64,000 nt of DNA from Serpentinicella alkaliphila (GTDB lineage Bacteria; Bacillota; Clostridia; Peptostreptococcales; Natronincolaceae), in the NCBI RefSeq assembly GCF_018141405.1, contig NZ_CP058648.1, positions 1,999,001 through 2,063,000 on the forward strand. Reading direction: 5' to 3'. How positions within the stretch are numbered: position 1 is the first letter of the stretch; each line of letters begins with the position of its first letter. The notes beneath the pieces were generated by a model. It was not told the DNA's origin, ran no database searches, and worked only from the letters and a program-made list of their open reading frames with translations. A program made the position numbers and the translations under genes. Positions 8,631 through 19,918 of this stretch are shown piece after piece.

Positions 8631-9329
8631 ATGGAGAATGAAAAGTATATTACAACAATAAAAGAAATGCCTAGATATGAGAGACCCCGAGAAAAGATGA
8701 TGAAGTATGGACCTAGGTCCTTATCAAATGCTGAGCTTATTGCAATTATCTTATCTACAGGTACAAAGGATAAAACTGCAATAGACTTGGCTAGGAGTAT
8801 TCTTTGCTTTTCAAATGAAGGGATAGGATTTTTAGCAAACTGCTCAATAGAAGAGCTTAGTTCGTTAAAAGGAATTGGTCTAGCAAAATCCTCACAAATA
8901 ATTGCTGCTATTGAGTTAGGAAAGCGTATATCCTTATCAACAAGAGTCAATAATTATAGAATAAAAGGACCTGAGGATGTTTCAAATCTACTAATGGAGG
9001 AAATGAGACATTTAAAACAGGAGCATTTTAACATTATATTGCTTAGTACAAAAAATGAAGTAATATCAGTGGAAAATATATCTATTGGTAGTTTGAATGC
9101 ATCTATCGTTCACCCTAGGGAGGTATTTTTAAGAGCAATAAAAAGAAGCAGTGCTTCAATTATTCTTGCCCATAACCACCCTAGTGGAGATCCACAGCCT
9201 AGTAAGGAGGATATTCTAATTACTAAAAGATTAGTTGAATCTGGAAAAATAATTGGTATTGAAGTGTTGGATCATGTAATTATGGGGGATAATAACTATT
9301 GTAGCTTAAAAGAAAGACAATTGATGTAA
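8631..9329 (+). CDS. radC: RadC family JAMM-domain protein
   Basis: A RadC protein of 232 residues. The N-terminus has the helix-hairpin-helix-like part, with RPREKMMKYGPRSLSNAEL and LKGIGLAKSSQI. The C-terminus has the JAMM/MPN+ motif AHNHPSGDPQPSKED with the two histidines, serine and aspartate needed for metal binding. Despite the historical name, a direct DNA-repair role is not established. ATG start with AAGGAG upstream. Confidence 0.92.
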   Translation: MENEKYITTIKEMPRYERPREKMMKYGPRSLSNAELIAIILSTGTKDKTAIDLARSILCFSNEGIGFLANCSIEELSSLKGIGLAKSSQIIAAIELGKRISLSTRVNNYRIKGPEDVSNLLMEEMRHLKQEHFNIILLSTKNEVISVENISIGSLNASIVHPREVFLRAIKRSSASIILAHNHPSGDPQPSKEDILITKRLVESGKIIGIEVLDHVIMGDNNYCSLKERQLM

Positions 9330-9335
9330 TAATAG

Positions 9336-10379
<1,044 letters not shown>

Positions 10380-10395
10380 AAGTTGGTGATATGAA

Positions 10396-11226
10396 ATGGC
10401 TAAAGATAATAAAAAGAATAGGTCGGCCATAATAGTGACATCTGTCGTTATTGCTCTTATAATAGTTGTAGGAATTACTTCAAACCAAAGGGAAAATTTA
10501 CACTTTATTGAGAAGTGGTTAGGAAATGTTATAACTCCAATTCAAAAATCTACGACAACTGGTATAAATTTTGTGAGAGATGCAGTAAATCCAGTTGTAA
10601 ACTATTCCAGAATTAAGCGTGAAAATGATGGGCTTAGATCAGAAGTTGAAGATTTAAGAGAACAAATCATTAAGGCTAGACTAGAAAGAGATGAACTTGA
10701 GGAATTAAGAAGCTTATCCTATGCATTAAACTACGTTCCTAAGGAGGAAAACTATAGGCATATTGCTGCCAATATAGTTAGTAAAAATCCTGGGAACTGG
10801 TTTGATACATTTGTTATTGATATTGGTGAAGAAAATGGAGTTAAACTTGATTCTGTTGTTGTTTCCTCTAATGGACTAGTGGGTAGAGTTTTCGAAGTTG
10901 GGGGAAACTGGTCGAAGGTAATATCTATAATAGATAATAATAGTTCAGTGAGCTTTCAAATAATGAGAAATAAAAATTTTAAAGGGATAATTACCGGAAG
11001 TGTAAATTACGAGTTATCAGGATATCTGTTTGATCCACTGGCGGAAGTAATTGTTGGGGACAAGCTTTTGACCTCTGGATTAGGTATATATCCATCGGGC
11101 ATTTTGATTGGTGAAGTTATAGAGGTATCTAGAACAACAGACCAACTGTTAAAGACTATAACAGTTGAACCATCTGTTAATTTTAAAAGATTAAACAAAG
11201 TTTTAGTATATATTCCATTAAATTAA
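10396..11226 (+). CDS. mreC: Rod shape-determining protein MreC
   Basis: A 276-residue bitopic protein with a membrane helix at about residues 10-27 and a coiled-coil at about 75-115 (RENDGLRSEVEDLREQI). The double beta-barrel domain follows, with typical segments NPGNWFDTFVIDIG and VGDKLLTSGLGIYPSGILIGEV. MreC links MreB/MreD to PBP2 outside the membrane. It lies 16 bp after mreB, in the conserved mreBCD order. Confidence 0.95.
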   Translation: MAKDNKKNRSAIIVTSVVIALIIVVGITSNQRENLHFIEKWLGNVITPIQKSTTTGINFVRDAVNPVVNYSRIKRENDGLRSEVEDLREQIIKARLERDELEELRSLSYALNYVPKEENYRHIAANIVSKNPGNWFDTFVIDIGEENGVKLDSVVVSSNGLVGRVFEVGGNWSKVISIIDNNSSVSFQIMRNKNFKGIITGSVNYELSGYLFDPLAEVIVGDKLLTSGLGIYPSGILIGEVIEVSRTTDQLLKTITVEPSVNFKRLNKVLVYIPLN

Positions 11227-11248
11227 TTGGTGTTAAAAGGGGAAAATA

Positions 11249-11740
11249 ATGGGGACTATTTTGGCTTGGCTTATCGTTTTGCTAAATTTCATATTACAAG
11301 GCACTCTTTTTCAGTATTTTAGCATATTCGGAGTAGTACCAAATACTACTTTAGTTATTATAGTTTGCTTTGCTCTTTTTTCCGATAAAAATAAAGGTGC
11401 AATATATGGCTTTGTGATTGGTATAATGCATGATATGTTATATGGACAGGCCTTAGGTGTCTATGCCTTAATTTATATGCTAACTGGATATTTTATTGGC
11501 TTAATAAATCGAAAGGTGTTTAAGGATAACCTAATTATATCTTTCTTTATTACGGCCATAGCTACATTCTTTTATATATTGGTAAACATTACTCTAATAT
11601 ATGTGTTAAGACATGATATAGCATTATCAGATTTACCAATTTTATCTATTATTATTCAAGTTCTTTATAACTCTATTATTTCTATATTTGTCTATTTATA
11701 TGTATTTAAATTGTATAAAAAAAGGATTTTAAAATTCTAG
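11249..11740 (+). CDS. mreD: Rod shape-determining protein MreD
   Basis: A 163-residue, highly hydrophobic protein with about five membrane helices. It carries the usual MreD segment from GFVIGIMHDMLYG to LGVYALIYMLTGYFIG. It has no enzymatic motif and acts as the membrane partner of MreC and PBP2. The start ATG follows AAAAGGGGAAA. Position directly between mreC and mrdA supports the assignment. Confidence 0.93.
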   Translation: MGTILAWLIVLLNFILQGTLFQYFSIFGVVPNTTLVIIVCFALFSDKNKGAIYGFVIGIMHDMLYGQALGVYALIYMLTGYFIGLINRKVFKDNLIISFFITAIATFFYILVNITLIYVLRHDIALSDLPILSIIIQVLYNSIISIFVYLYVFKLYKKRILKF

Positions 11741-11761
11741 AAATAGAAACGGTGATATATT

Positions 11762-14590
11762 ATGATATTTAAAAAACTAGAGGACCGTTATAACGTAGCA
11801 ATACTTGTATTTGGGATAATATGTATAATAATTCTTCTTAGATTAATGTCAATTATGATAGTTAGAGGAGAAGAATATAGAATTCAGGCTGAAAATAGTA
11901 TTTTTAAAACAATTCCAACAAGTGCACCGCGGTTTGAAATAAAGGATAGATATGGCCGATTATTAGCAGGTAATAGGCCTAGTTTTGCTGTCCATATAAT
12001 GAAAAATGAAATAATAGATGAAAAGATTAATGAAGTAGCATTAAATGTAATTAGCATTTTAGAAAAAAATGGTGATAGATTTATTGACGATTTCCCAATT
12101 GTTATGTCTGAAAAGGGTGATTATGTTTTTACTTTTGATGTTAAAATTCAGGAGTGGAAGGACACTTATAACATTCAGGAAGAGTACACAGCAATTGAGG
12201 CCTTTGATATTTTAAGAAAGAGGTATGGAATTCGTCTAGATTTAACTATGGAAGATATAGTTAATAACTCTGAACTGGCTATTGAAGTTCAGCAACAGCT
12301 TATTGCTATTCCTGAGTTAAGCATTCCTATTTCTAGACTGACATGGAAATTTACTGAACAAATGAGAAAAGAACAATGGCTTCAAAATTATAGAATAACT
12401 GATTTAGATATAGATGCCTACGAAGCCTTTCAAATAGCGAGAAATAAGACATTTAAAATACCTGCTGACTATAGTGATGCAGAGGCAAGAAAAGTCATGG
12501 TAGTTAGGGATCAATTAAGAAGGTCTGGATACTTACAATATAGACCTGTTAAAATAGCTCAAGATATATCTGAGGAGTCTGTAACACAGATTGAAGAAAA
12601 CATAATAAAGCTACCAGGGGTAAATATAGAAATTGAACCAGTTAGATATTATCCGGAGGGTAAACTAGGGGCTCATGTTCTTGGTAACTTAGGTAAAATT
12701 TCAGATCAAAAAGAAATAGATCGTTATGTCCGGGAATTAGGATATCTACCGACAGATATCATTGGTAAAACTGGTGTTGAACAGAGATTTGAGGAAGAAT
12801 TAAAAGGAACAGATGGTTATAGAAAAGTAATAGTTGACTCTAGGGGAAGGCTTGTAAATCTTATTGAAAATGTCGATGCTATTCCTGGAGGAACCTTATA
12901 TTTAACACTTGATGCAAATTTACAGAGGGTAGCAGAACAGACCCTAGAGGATGTATTAAAAACAATACAGGTTGGTGGAACTTATCAAACCCAATGGGGG
13001 ACAAATAGATTACAAGGTACAAGTGGACCTATGGTTAACGCAACTTCTGGTTCAGTAGTTGTTACTGATGTAAAAACAGGCGAGGTACTAGCTCTAGCAA
13101 ATTACCCTGCTTATGATCCAAACTTATTTGCTACAGGAATTAGTTTAGAGGATTGGAATAAATTGATCCCAGAAAATCAGAGAGATCCCTTAGCACCTAG
13201 GCCTTTAACAAATATTGCCCTTAGTACTGCTATACAGCCAGGTTCTATATATAAAATGATTGTTGGACTTGCAGGACTTGAGCAAGGCCTAAGTCCTGAA
13301 TATAAAATACTAGATAGAGGGTTTATTCAAGTTGGTGGACACTCCTTTGGTAACTGGCTATGGAATCAAAGACGAGAAACTATGGGTTATCAAGGTATAC
13401 ATCAGGCTATAGCAGACTCTAATAACTACTATTTTTACTCTGTTGCTAATGGATACGATTATGGTGTAGGGAGACCTTTACCAATAAGAATGAATATGGA
13501 TATTTTAGTTGAATATTCTAGGAAATTTGGACTTAATGATATGACTGGAATTGAAATAGACACTCCAAGGGAAAGAAACCCTGGAATACCAAATATTCAA
13601 AAGAAGACAGAAGTGGTTAGGGGTATGTTAAGAAGTCACCTTACAGCACACTTAAAGCAATCAGATTTAGATAAAGAAAAGATTGAAGTATCTGATGAGG
13701 TTAGACTAGGCATTATTAAAGAAATCGTAAGTTGGACAGATGAAAACCCAGCTAGAGGAGAAATAAATAGAAGATTAGTAAACCTAGGAGTAAAAGAAGA
13801 TAGGGCAAATATATTTACGGACATTATTAAATATAGCTATTTTGCTCAGGCTAGGTGGTCAACTGCTGACACTATGAACTTTGCCATTGGTCAAGGGGAG
13901 CATGCTTATACGTCCCTTCAAATGGTAAACTATATGGCTACTCTTGCAAATGGTGGGAATCGATATAATCTAAGTTTAGTAAGAAAAGTACAAAAATTTG
14001 AAGATAAGTCTGTTACGGTATTTGAACCTATACTAGCCGAAAAGATTGAACTGAAAAACCCAAAAAACCTTGATGAAATAAACTACGGTATGCACCTTAC
14101 TACTACTACGGGAACAGCCCAAACATATTTTAGAAATCTTCCTGTTAAAGTAGCAGGTAAAACTGGTACAGCTCAGCGTTCTGGCAAGATACCTCCAACG
14201 GATGAAGTAGAGTATCTTAAAAGGCATATGGGTTCCTTTGGAGTTAGATTGAGTGATGTGGAAGATTTAACTTTACAATTAATGATTGAAAATAGAGACA
14301 ATGTTAAGTATCAAGATAGAGGCAATGCAATGAGAGAAGCAATTAAAATCTTAAATCCTAAAGTAAATAATAATACACTGGATCAGTTCAAAAAAGATTA
14401 TGATAACTATGCATGGTTTACAGGCTTTGCTCCATATGATGACCCACAAATAGCAATATCAGTTTTAATCTTTCAAGGTGGTTCTGGGGGATTTGCATCC
14501 CCAATATTTAGAGAAATTGTTGCTGAATACATGGGATTAAACTCTACAAGTAAAGAGGAATTTGGATTAGAAAACAGATTAGTTAGATAG
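11762..14590 (+). CDS. mrdA: Penicillin-binding protein 2 (elongasome transpeptidase)
   Basis: A class B PBP of 942 residues: membrane anchor at about 12-33, a pedestal domain (SAPRFEIKDRYGRLLAGNRP), then the transpeptidase domain. Active-site motifs are S495-IY-K498, SNN (in ADSNNYYFY) and K800-T-G. It cross-links lateral-wall peptidoglycan with MreBCD. It is longer than E. coli PBP2 because of inserts in both domains, as is common in Clostridia. Two such inserts are residues 120-250 and the charged segment around 620-700 between the SxN and KTG motifs. Its stop codon lies in the loop of a terminator hairpin. Confidence 0.94.
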   Translation: MIFKKLEDRYNVAILVFGIICIIILLRLMSIMIVRGEEYRIQAENSIFKTIPTSAPRFEIKDRYGRLLAGNRPSFAVHIMKNEIIDEKINEVALNVISILEKNGDRFIDDFPIVMSEKGDYVFTFDVKIQEWKDTYNIQEEYTAIEAFDILRKRYGIRLDLTMEDIVNNSELAIEVQQQLIAIPELSIPISRLTWKFTEQMRKEQWLQNYRITDLDIDAYEAFQIARNKTFKIPADYSDAEARKVMVVRDQLRRSGYLQYRPVKIAQDISEESVTQIEENIIKLPGVNIEIEPVRYYPEGKLGAHVLGNLGKISDQKEIDRYVRELGYLPTDIIGKTGVEQRFEEELKGTDGYRKVIVDSRGRLVNLIENVDAIPGGTLYLTLDANLQRVAEQTLEDVLKTIQVGGTYQTQWGTNRLQGTSGPMVNATSGSVVVTDVKTGEVLALANYPAYDPNLFATGISLEDWNKLIPENQRDPLAPRPLTNIALSTAIQPGSIYKMIVGLAGLEQGLSPEYKILDRGFIQVGGHSFGNWLWNQRRETMGYQGIHQAIADSNNYYFYSVANGYDYGVGRPLPIRMNMDILVEYSRKFGLNDMTGIEIDTPRERNPGIPNIQKKTEVVRGMLRSHLTAHLKQSDLDKEKIEVSDEVRLGIIKEIVSWTDENPARGEINRRLVNLGVKEDRANIFTDIIKYSYFAQARWSTADTMNFAIGQGEHAYTSLQMVNYMATLANGGNRYNLSLVRKVQKFEDKSVTVFEPILAEKIELKNPKNLDEINYGMHLTTTTGTAQTYFRNLPVKVAGKTGTAQRSGKIPPTDEVEYLKRHMGSFGVRLSDVEDLTLQLMIENRDNVKYQDRGNAMREAIKILNPKVNNNTLDQFKKDYDNYAWFTGFAPYDDPQIAISVLIFQGGSGGFASPIFREIVAEYMGLNSTSKEEFGLENRLVR

Positions 14591-14611
14591 CTAATCTGTT
14601 TTTTTTTTTTT
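14571..14611 (+). terminator. Rho-independent terminator of mrdA, target of the group II intron
   Basis: A perfect 12-bp stem (AAAACAGATTAG with CTAATCTGTTTT) with an 8-base loop that contains the mrdA stop TAG (14588-14590). A run of 13 T residues (14599-14611) overlaps the end of the 3' arm. Group IIC introns characteristically insert just downstream of such terminators, as here. Confidence 0.95.
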
Positions 14612-14628
14612 GTGTGTGTGTGTGTGTG
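14599..14628 (+). repeat. T13-(GT)8 simple-sequence tract at the intron junction
   Basis: Thirteen T residues are followed by eight GT units and a G, merging into the intron's 5' GTGCG. The mixed homopolymer/dinucleotide run is prone to slippage, and no other dinucleotide run of this length was noticed. It makes the exact 5' exon/intron boundary ambiguous by a few dinucleotide units. Confidence 0.9.
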
Positions 14629-15606
14629 CGCCCAGCATGGGCGTGAACTTGCTGGTGAAAGTCCAGTACGGGGGCTGGTAGTGCCAACCGTTAGCCAAGA
14701 GCAAGGGTGTCCATCGTGAGGTGGAATCTGAAGGAAGCTGGAGGCAAAGCACCGAACCGAGGTACACGAATCACATTCGAGGCTCATTCGAGTGGATGAG
14801 GTTGCGCAACAAACCAAAGTCCAATAACTACCCGAAACTTGAAGAGTAAATGTGGCGGTTACATGGTGTGAAAGTGCACGCTCTTACCTGGGGAGGTCTC
14901 ATGGACATGTGAAGATGAAATTCGAAACATGGTTGAAACAAGATTTATCATGAGAAGTCAGCAGAGGTCATATTAGCTAAAGGTCATGAACCTTTAAGTG
15001 AAGGACTGAACGTTAGGAGGTTTTCAACTTTGAAAGACTTAGAACAATCACAGAGAAAGCAGACAACTAAATATTTAGGTCGCCTTGAGCAAGTAGAAGT
15101 GGAACTTCGAGGTAATCAAGGGGCGCTGAGTGATGTCCTTGGAAACTCAAAGAGAGAAAGAGAAAACGATGGATTAGTTGATACTAGTGACCTACTCGAT
15201 AGAATTCTAGCCAGAGATAATATGTTAATGGCTATGAAACGAGTAATTGCCAATAAAGGAAGTCATGGTGTTGACGGCATGAGATACGATGAACTTCGTG
15301 GATTTGTCGTCAATCATTGGCTGAATATAAAGACAAGGTTACTAGAAGGAAAGTATATTCCCTCCCCCGTTAGGAGAGTAGAAATACCGAAACCTGATGG
15401 AGGAACAAGATTACTAGGGATACCTACGGTGCTAGACCGAATGATACAACAGGCGATAGCACGAGAGCTTAACAAAATCTACGAACCAACCTTCTCAGAG
15501 CGTAGCTATGGATTCCGACATGCACATATGGCTATCTCAAAGGCAAAAGAATACATTAACGAAGGGAATCGTTGGGTCGTAGATATGGACTTGGAGAAGT
15601 TTTTCG

Positions 15607-17508
15607 GTGCGCCAGGAAAACTGGGCAATTCCAATTGGTGAAATTCCAATCTAGGCAAGGGGTGAAGCCGCCTCACCTAGAATCGAGTCTTGGGGGTGGG
15701 AAGGTAACGACCCACGCTAAGCGTAGACAGAGCGAAATTAGGCCGTAACGTAAGTGAAGCGATTGAGCCTCGTTAAAACATCCGGAGGCCGACAAGGTCG
15801 AAAACTTGGAAGGCTATAGTAACTTTCCGCTAATGGCAAGGAAAGTGGAGACTCCGGCGGGGTCTGAGAGCATGGCATGATTGAAAAGGGATTGTCACGG
15901 AACCTGGGAGACCCGATACGGTCTTTGCGGAAAGCAGAGTACGTAAGCCGAAAGGACCATCCACAAGCGAGCGGATGCTGTGTCGGGAGTCGGACTTACT
16001 GGTAGTACTCAGAGCATGGGAAAGCCATGTACATGGGGAAGCGGTAGGACAGAATGAATTCCCAACAGGGAAACATAAACTACACAAACAGAGGTAGGGA
16101 AGTATGTCAACGAAACTGGATGGGATAGCAATTAAAGCTAAACACGACAAGAAAGCAGTATTTACATCACTTGCTCATATCATCACTCCGGACTTTCTCA
16201 AAGAAACATGGAAAATGATGAATAGGAAGGGAGCGAGGGGTATAGATGGAGAGACAACTAAGGAATTCGAAAGTAAACTTGATGAAAGGGTTCAGGACGT
16301 ATGTACTCGTATGAAAGAGAATAGATACAAAGCGCCACCAGTTAAAAGAGTTGATATACCGAAGGGTGATGGCAAGACTAGACCATTGGGTATCCCTACG
16401 GTTGGAGATAGACTTGTACAACGAGCAGTGGCGAGAATTCTCGAAGCGATATATGAACCAGAATTTATGGATTTCTCATATGGTTTTAGACCAAAAAGGA
16501 ACCCTCATCAAGCGCTTAGAGAACTAAGGAACTGCATTGTGAAGAAGAAAGTAAGATTTGTATACGAGGCAGATATCAAGGGATACTTCAATCATATTAA
16601 CCATGCATGGCTCATGAAAATGCTAAGACTAAAAGTCAAAGATCCTGTAATATTGAATATGATAGGAAAATGGCTAAGAGCGGGAGTCATGATAAACGGC
16701 ATAGTAATCATAAACGGGGAAGGGACGCCACAAGGTGGGCCTATCAGCCCAATTCTTGCGAATATCTACCTACATTATGTGTTGGACTTATGGTATCAAA
16801 AGAAGTTTAAGACATATGCCCAAGGTGAAGTATATCTGGTAAGATTTGCGGATGACTATGTAGCTTGCTTTCAATACAAGAGGGATGCAGAGAAATTTGA
16901 AAAATACTCTAAGTACAGGATAAATAAGTTTGGACTGCAACTAGCGGATGAAAAGACGAGATTAATGTTGTTTGGTAGGTATGCTAGGGAAAGGAAAGCA
17001 ATGTATGATGAGAAACCAGAGGCATTTGACTTTCTGGGTTTCAAACATATATGTGGCGTGGGTAACAATGGGCAATTTGCTCTAATTAGAAAGCCCACGA
17101 CTAAAAGTTGTAGGAAGTTCCTCGACAAGACGCACAAATGGTTGAAAGCGCATAGTCACTGGAAAAGAAGAGACCAACAGAGACAGCTTACAAGCATGCT
17201 AAGAGGTTTCTATCAATATTTCTCACTCCACCACTGTGGCAACAAGCTTTCATATATCCGGTCTGAAGTTGTGAACCAATGGATAAGAAGCCTGAGAAGG
17301 AGAAGTCAAAGGCATAGGATGTATTGGTCGTATTTAAAGAAAAGTGAATGGTTTAAGTTACCATATCCGGAGTTAATTCATGCAGACATTTAGTGTTTAG
17401 GAAAATAATTGTGAACTATTCTGGGGAGCCCGGTGCGGGAAAACTGCACGCCGGGTTCTGCTTGGGGCTGGCAGTTCAAGGTTTAGCCAAGGCTGCCTTC
17501 TACCAACC
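15607..17508 (+). mobile_element. Second group II intron, nested in the maturase gene of the first
   Basis: Starts GTGCGCCAGGAAAACTGG and has a long structured 5' region (to 16103), an intact maturase, and domain V at 17426-17458 (GAGCCCGGTGCGGG, AGC triad). The boundaries are set by reading frame: exon TTC-G before and AT-AAA-GTT after restore F-D-K-V-N-H in the outer maturase. The intron is 1902 nt and in the same orientation as its host gene. It belongs to a different class from the IIC host; a D- or E-like class is my impression only. The 3' boundary may be off by one or two bases. Confidence 0.9.
16104..17393 (+). CDS. ltrA: Group II intron reverse transcriptase/maturase (intact, inner intron)
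   Basis: A 429-residue intron-encoded protein. It contains the RT core with RKGARGIDGET (RT0/1), KGDGKTRPLGIPTVGDRLVQ (RT2), DIKGYFNHINH (RT3), GTPQGGPISPILANIYL (RT4) and the catalytic FADD in RFADDYVACF (RT5). A maturase X domain follows (KAHSHWKRRDQQRQLTSM to LRGFYQYF). No HNH endonuclease domain follows, so it probably primes reverse transcription without second-strand cleavage. ATG start after AGGTAGGGAAG. It should assist splicing and mobility of the inner intron. With no frame lesions it is the only intact mobility gene in the nest. Confidence 0.93.
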   Translation: MSTKLDGIAIKAKHDKKAVFTSLAHIITPDFLKETWKMMNRKGARGIDGETTKEFESKLDERVQDVCTRMKENRYKAPPVKRVDIPKGDGKTRPLGIPTVGDRLVQRAVARILEAIYEPEFMDFSYGFRPKRNPHQALRELRNCIVKKKVRFVYEADIKGYFNHINHAWLMKMLRLKVKDPVILNMIGKWLRAGVMINGIVIINGEGTPQGGPISPILANIYLHYVLDLWYQKKFKTYAQGEVYLVRFADDYVACFQYKRDAEKFEKYSKYRINKFGLQLADEKTRLMLFGRYARERKAMYDEKPEAFDFLGFKHICGVGNNGQFALIRKPTTKSCRKFLDKTHKWLKAHSHWKRRDQQRQLTSMLRGFYQYFSLHHCGNKLSYIRSEVVNQWIRSLRRRSQRHRMYWSYLKKSEWFKLPYPELIHADI

Positions 17509-17605
17509 ATAAAGTTAATCATGACATACTTATGGAACGCCTGTCAAGAAGAATCAAAGATAAGAGAGTCATTAGACTAATAAGGAAATATCTAGAGAGT
17601 GGCAT

Positions 17606-17613
17606 TATGATAG
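17606..17613 (+). repeat. Target-site duplication of the nested IS (left copy)
   Basis: TATGATAG, repeated exactly at 20638-20645. One copy belongs to the outer maturase codons ATG-ATA-G and the element lies between the copies. Confidence 0.88.
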
Positions 17614-17790
17614 TGTTGTTCTTCAAATTAAATGCGGTTAACTTCTTCGTTTTATTTAATGTTTACTTTAAGACCAATCTTTACATTATTCAACGTACTT
17701 AATGGAACATAATCACAATAAATAAGGTTAAGTTATATGTTATTTCGCTTAAATCCATGAACATCTTTAAAGACATCCATGGATTTATTA

Positions 17791-18599
17791 TTATCCTAAT
17801 TCAATTTCATTTACTGCAAGCATTACTATGTCAGAATCTACTATATTGGCATTTTTGCTATTAGCAATAATAAGACTTGAATTGCATATCTTATTAATAA
17901 GTCTTGGTATACCATTTGATGCATTTATTATAGCTTCTAGTGCATTGGCGTTAAAGATTTCCAAAGTAGATTTTGCACCCGAAAGTTTTCCTTTTATATA
18001 AGAAAGTGATTCTTCTCTGCTGAGACTATCGAGATTATAGTTCATAGTAACTCTTTGTCTTAATGGTTCATTAGCAACTAATCTTAAAGTATTATTAAGC
18101 TGAGGCAAGCCTACAAGAATAACTACGGCTCTATCTTTTGAATCCATATCAAAATTAAAAAGCATTTTAAGGTCATTAAGTACAGCATTGTTGATGTAGT
18201 TAGCTTCATCTATTATTATTACTGGGGTTATACGTTTCTCAATGGAATACCTGTTTATTTCTGCTTGTATATTTTTAAAGTTGTCTGTTTTTTTATGCAT
18301 TGGCTCAAGGCCTAGTTCTGATGACAGATGTTTGTAGAACTCACTCACTGTAAGTGTTGACAGTGAAGTATATATAACCTTGTATAAAGAGTTATTAAGC
18401 CCATTAACTTGACTCCTAATTGCTTTGTAGTCTTACCCCGTCCTGGACCACCTGTAATTACTCCGAAACCTTTATTGTTTAAAAGATAATTAAGCCTGTA
18501 GATTATTTCATTGTATTCAGATGTCTCCACTACGATATCTTTTGTGTTCTTTATGAATGGGTTAAAGTCAAGCCCATATCTGCTAATGTAATCGATCAT
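17791..18599 (-). pseudogene. ExeA/TniB-like AAA ATPase of the IS (frameshifted)
   Basis: The N-terminal part starts MIDYISRYGLDFNPFIKNT and has a Walker A-like GGPGRGKTT (residues about 50-58). Translation then leaves the frame near 18420 and ends at 18345. The rest continues in another frame with Walker B IIIDEANYI, sensor-like VILVGLPQL and a C-terminal GIPRLINKICN block. Such ATPases act as target-selection partners of DDE transposases in Tn7/Tn552-like elements. One frameshift inactivates it. The gene begins 1-2 bp after the transposase stop. Confidence 0.85.
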
Positions 18600-18600
18600 T

Positions 18601-19838
18601 TTAATATTTGCCTCCCGTAAATTTTACTTTTTCTCTTTTTATCAGTGAATTTTCCTGCTTATTTAACAGTTTTATAGCTGTAAGTTCACCGGTATGCTTG
18701 TCAACTACATAGATTTTACTAAGGTCAGGTGAATACCTTAAGGTAACTTTCTGTTTTGAATAACGATAAGGCACCTCATACTCAATTTCATCTATCATTA
18801 CTACGTTATCAGCAGATACACGCCTCTCGTACTCAAGAAGAAATGTTGTTTCAATCAACTCTTCAGGTAATCTTTTTATAAGATATGATTCATTAAAGAA
18901 CCTATCTTGGGGGCACAACCCGTTAAGAGAACTATGTATGCTCTGATTATAATGATTAACATAGTTTAGTAAGGCTTCACGAAGTTCAGCAATAGATGAG
19001 TAATCACTCATGTTTAGCTGAGACATCCATTGATCTTTCAATGTTTTAAACCACCTTTCTACTTTCGCTTTACTGGTTGGAGTGTATGGAGCACAGTAAT
19101 TTATGGTTGAACCTATCCTTGCAACTAGAAGTTCCATCTGTTTATTTTTATAGCATGATCCATTATCAAAATTTAAAATCTTTGGTCTTCCAAATCTTGT
19201 GACAGCTGTTTTCATGATAGACATAAGATTTATGAAGGTATCATTAAAAAAGATATCAATTCCAACAATATATCTTGAAGCATCATCAAGTAGTGCAATG
19301 ATATAGGTGCGTTTTTTTGTTCCATCTATTTTAATATAAGGACCAACACTACTGTCGCCACACCATACTTCATTTATGTGGGCTCTTTCATATCGCCTCA
19401 TATCTTTGTTACCTGTATATTTATTTTCAATTTTAATTTGATTTACAAATCTATTGATTGGAGAGAGATATATCACCTTTATTTATATGCCATTATCAAT
19501 TAACTTCTGATGTATTAAAGTTGCAGGTATTCGTGGGTATTCCTTTTTAGAAAGCGAACCTGCTCCATTATATCTTCGTCAATTTTTCTGGGTGTCCGGT
19601 GTCACGCCTTCGTTGTGGAATAAGGGCATCAAAGCCACTTTGCCTATAACTGTAGTACCACCGTTCAAGAGTTGAGGCAGAAATTTTTGTATCTTCACCT
19701 CTTGGATTGGTATAGGTTTTTTTAGCCGTATCAGAAAAAAACTCTTTTATACTTTTATCTTCATCGTAGGTTACTTACTATTGGAGCGATGATCCCGTAT
19801 CTAAAAAGCGCAATATTTCTTCTTGCTTCATCATTCAT
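18601..19838 (-). pseudogene. rve-type DDE transposase of the IS (multiple lesions)
   Basis: The best-preserved part (18601-19476, minus) is the integrase core with VWCGDSSVGPYIKID, LDDASRYIVG, NFDNGSCYKN and APYTPTSKAKVERWF, i.e. the D, D and E regions of an IS481/Tn552-like catalytic domain plus a C-terminal beta domain. The N-terminal helix-turn-helix part (SASTLERWYYSYRQSGFDAL) lies in other frames. It is separated by a frameshift near 19770, another near 19595 and a stop/frameshift near 19480. The original start is probably ATG at 19838, with GGAGG before it. Confidence 0.85.
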
Positions 19839-19918
19839 CTTTAAAATCCTCCTTCTATTTAAAGTATATTTAGAGTTTAGAATATAAAAAACAAATGGTA
19901 AAACAGGCTTATGTGGTT

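Noticed and set aside
14473-14817. Minus-strand frame across the mrdA/intron junction
   Set aside because: Spans a terminator, a GT repeat and the intron 5' domain; cannot be a natural gene.
15830-16150. Minus-strand frame in the inner intron's RNA region
   Set aside because: It overlaps the structured ribozyme part and the maturase start; open only because of base composition.
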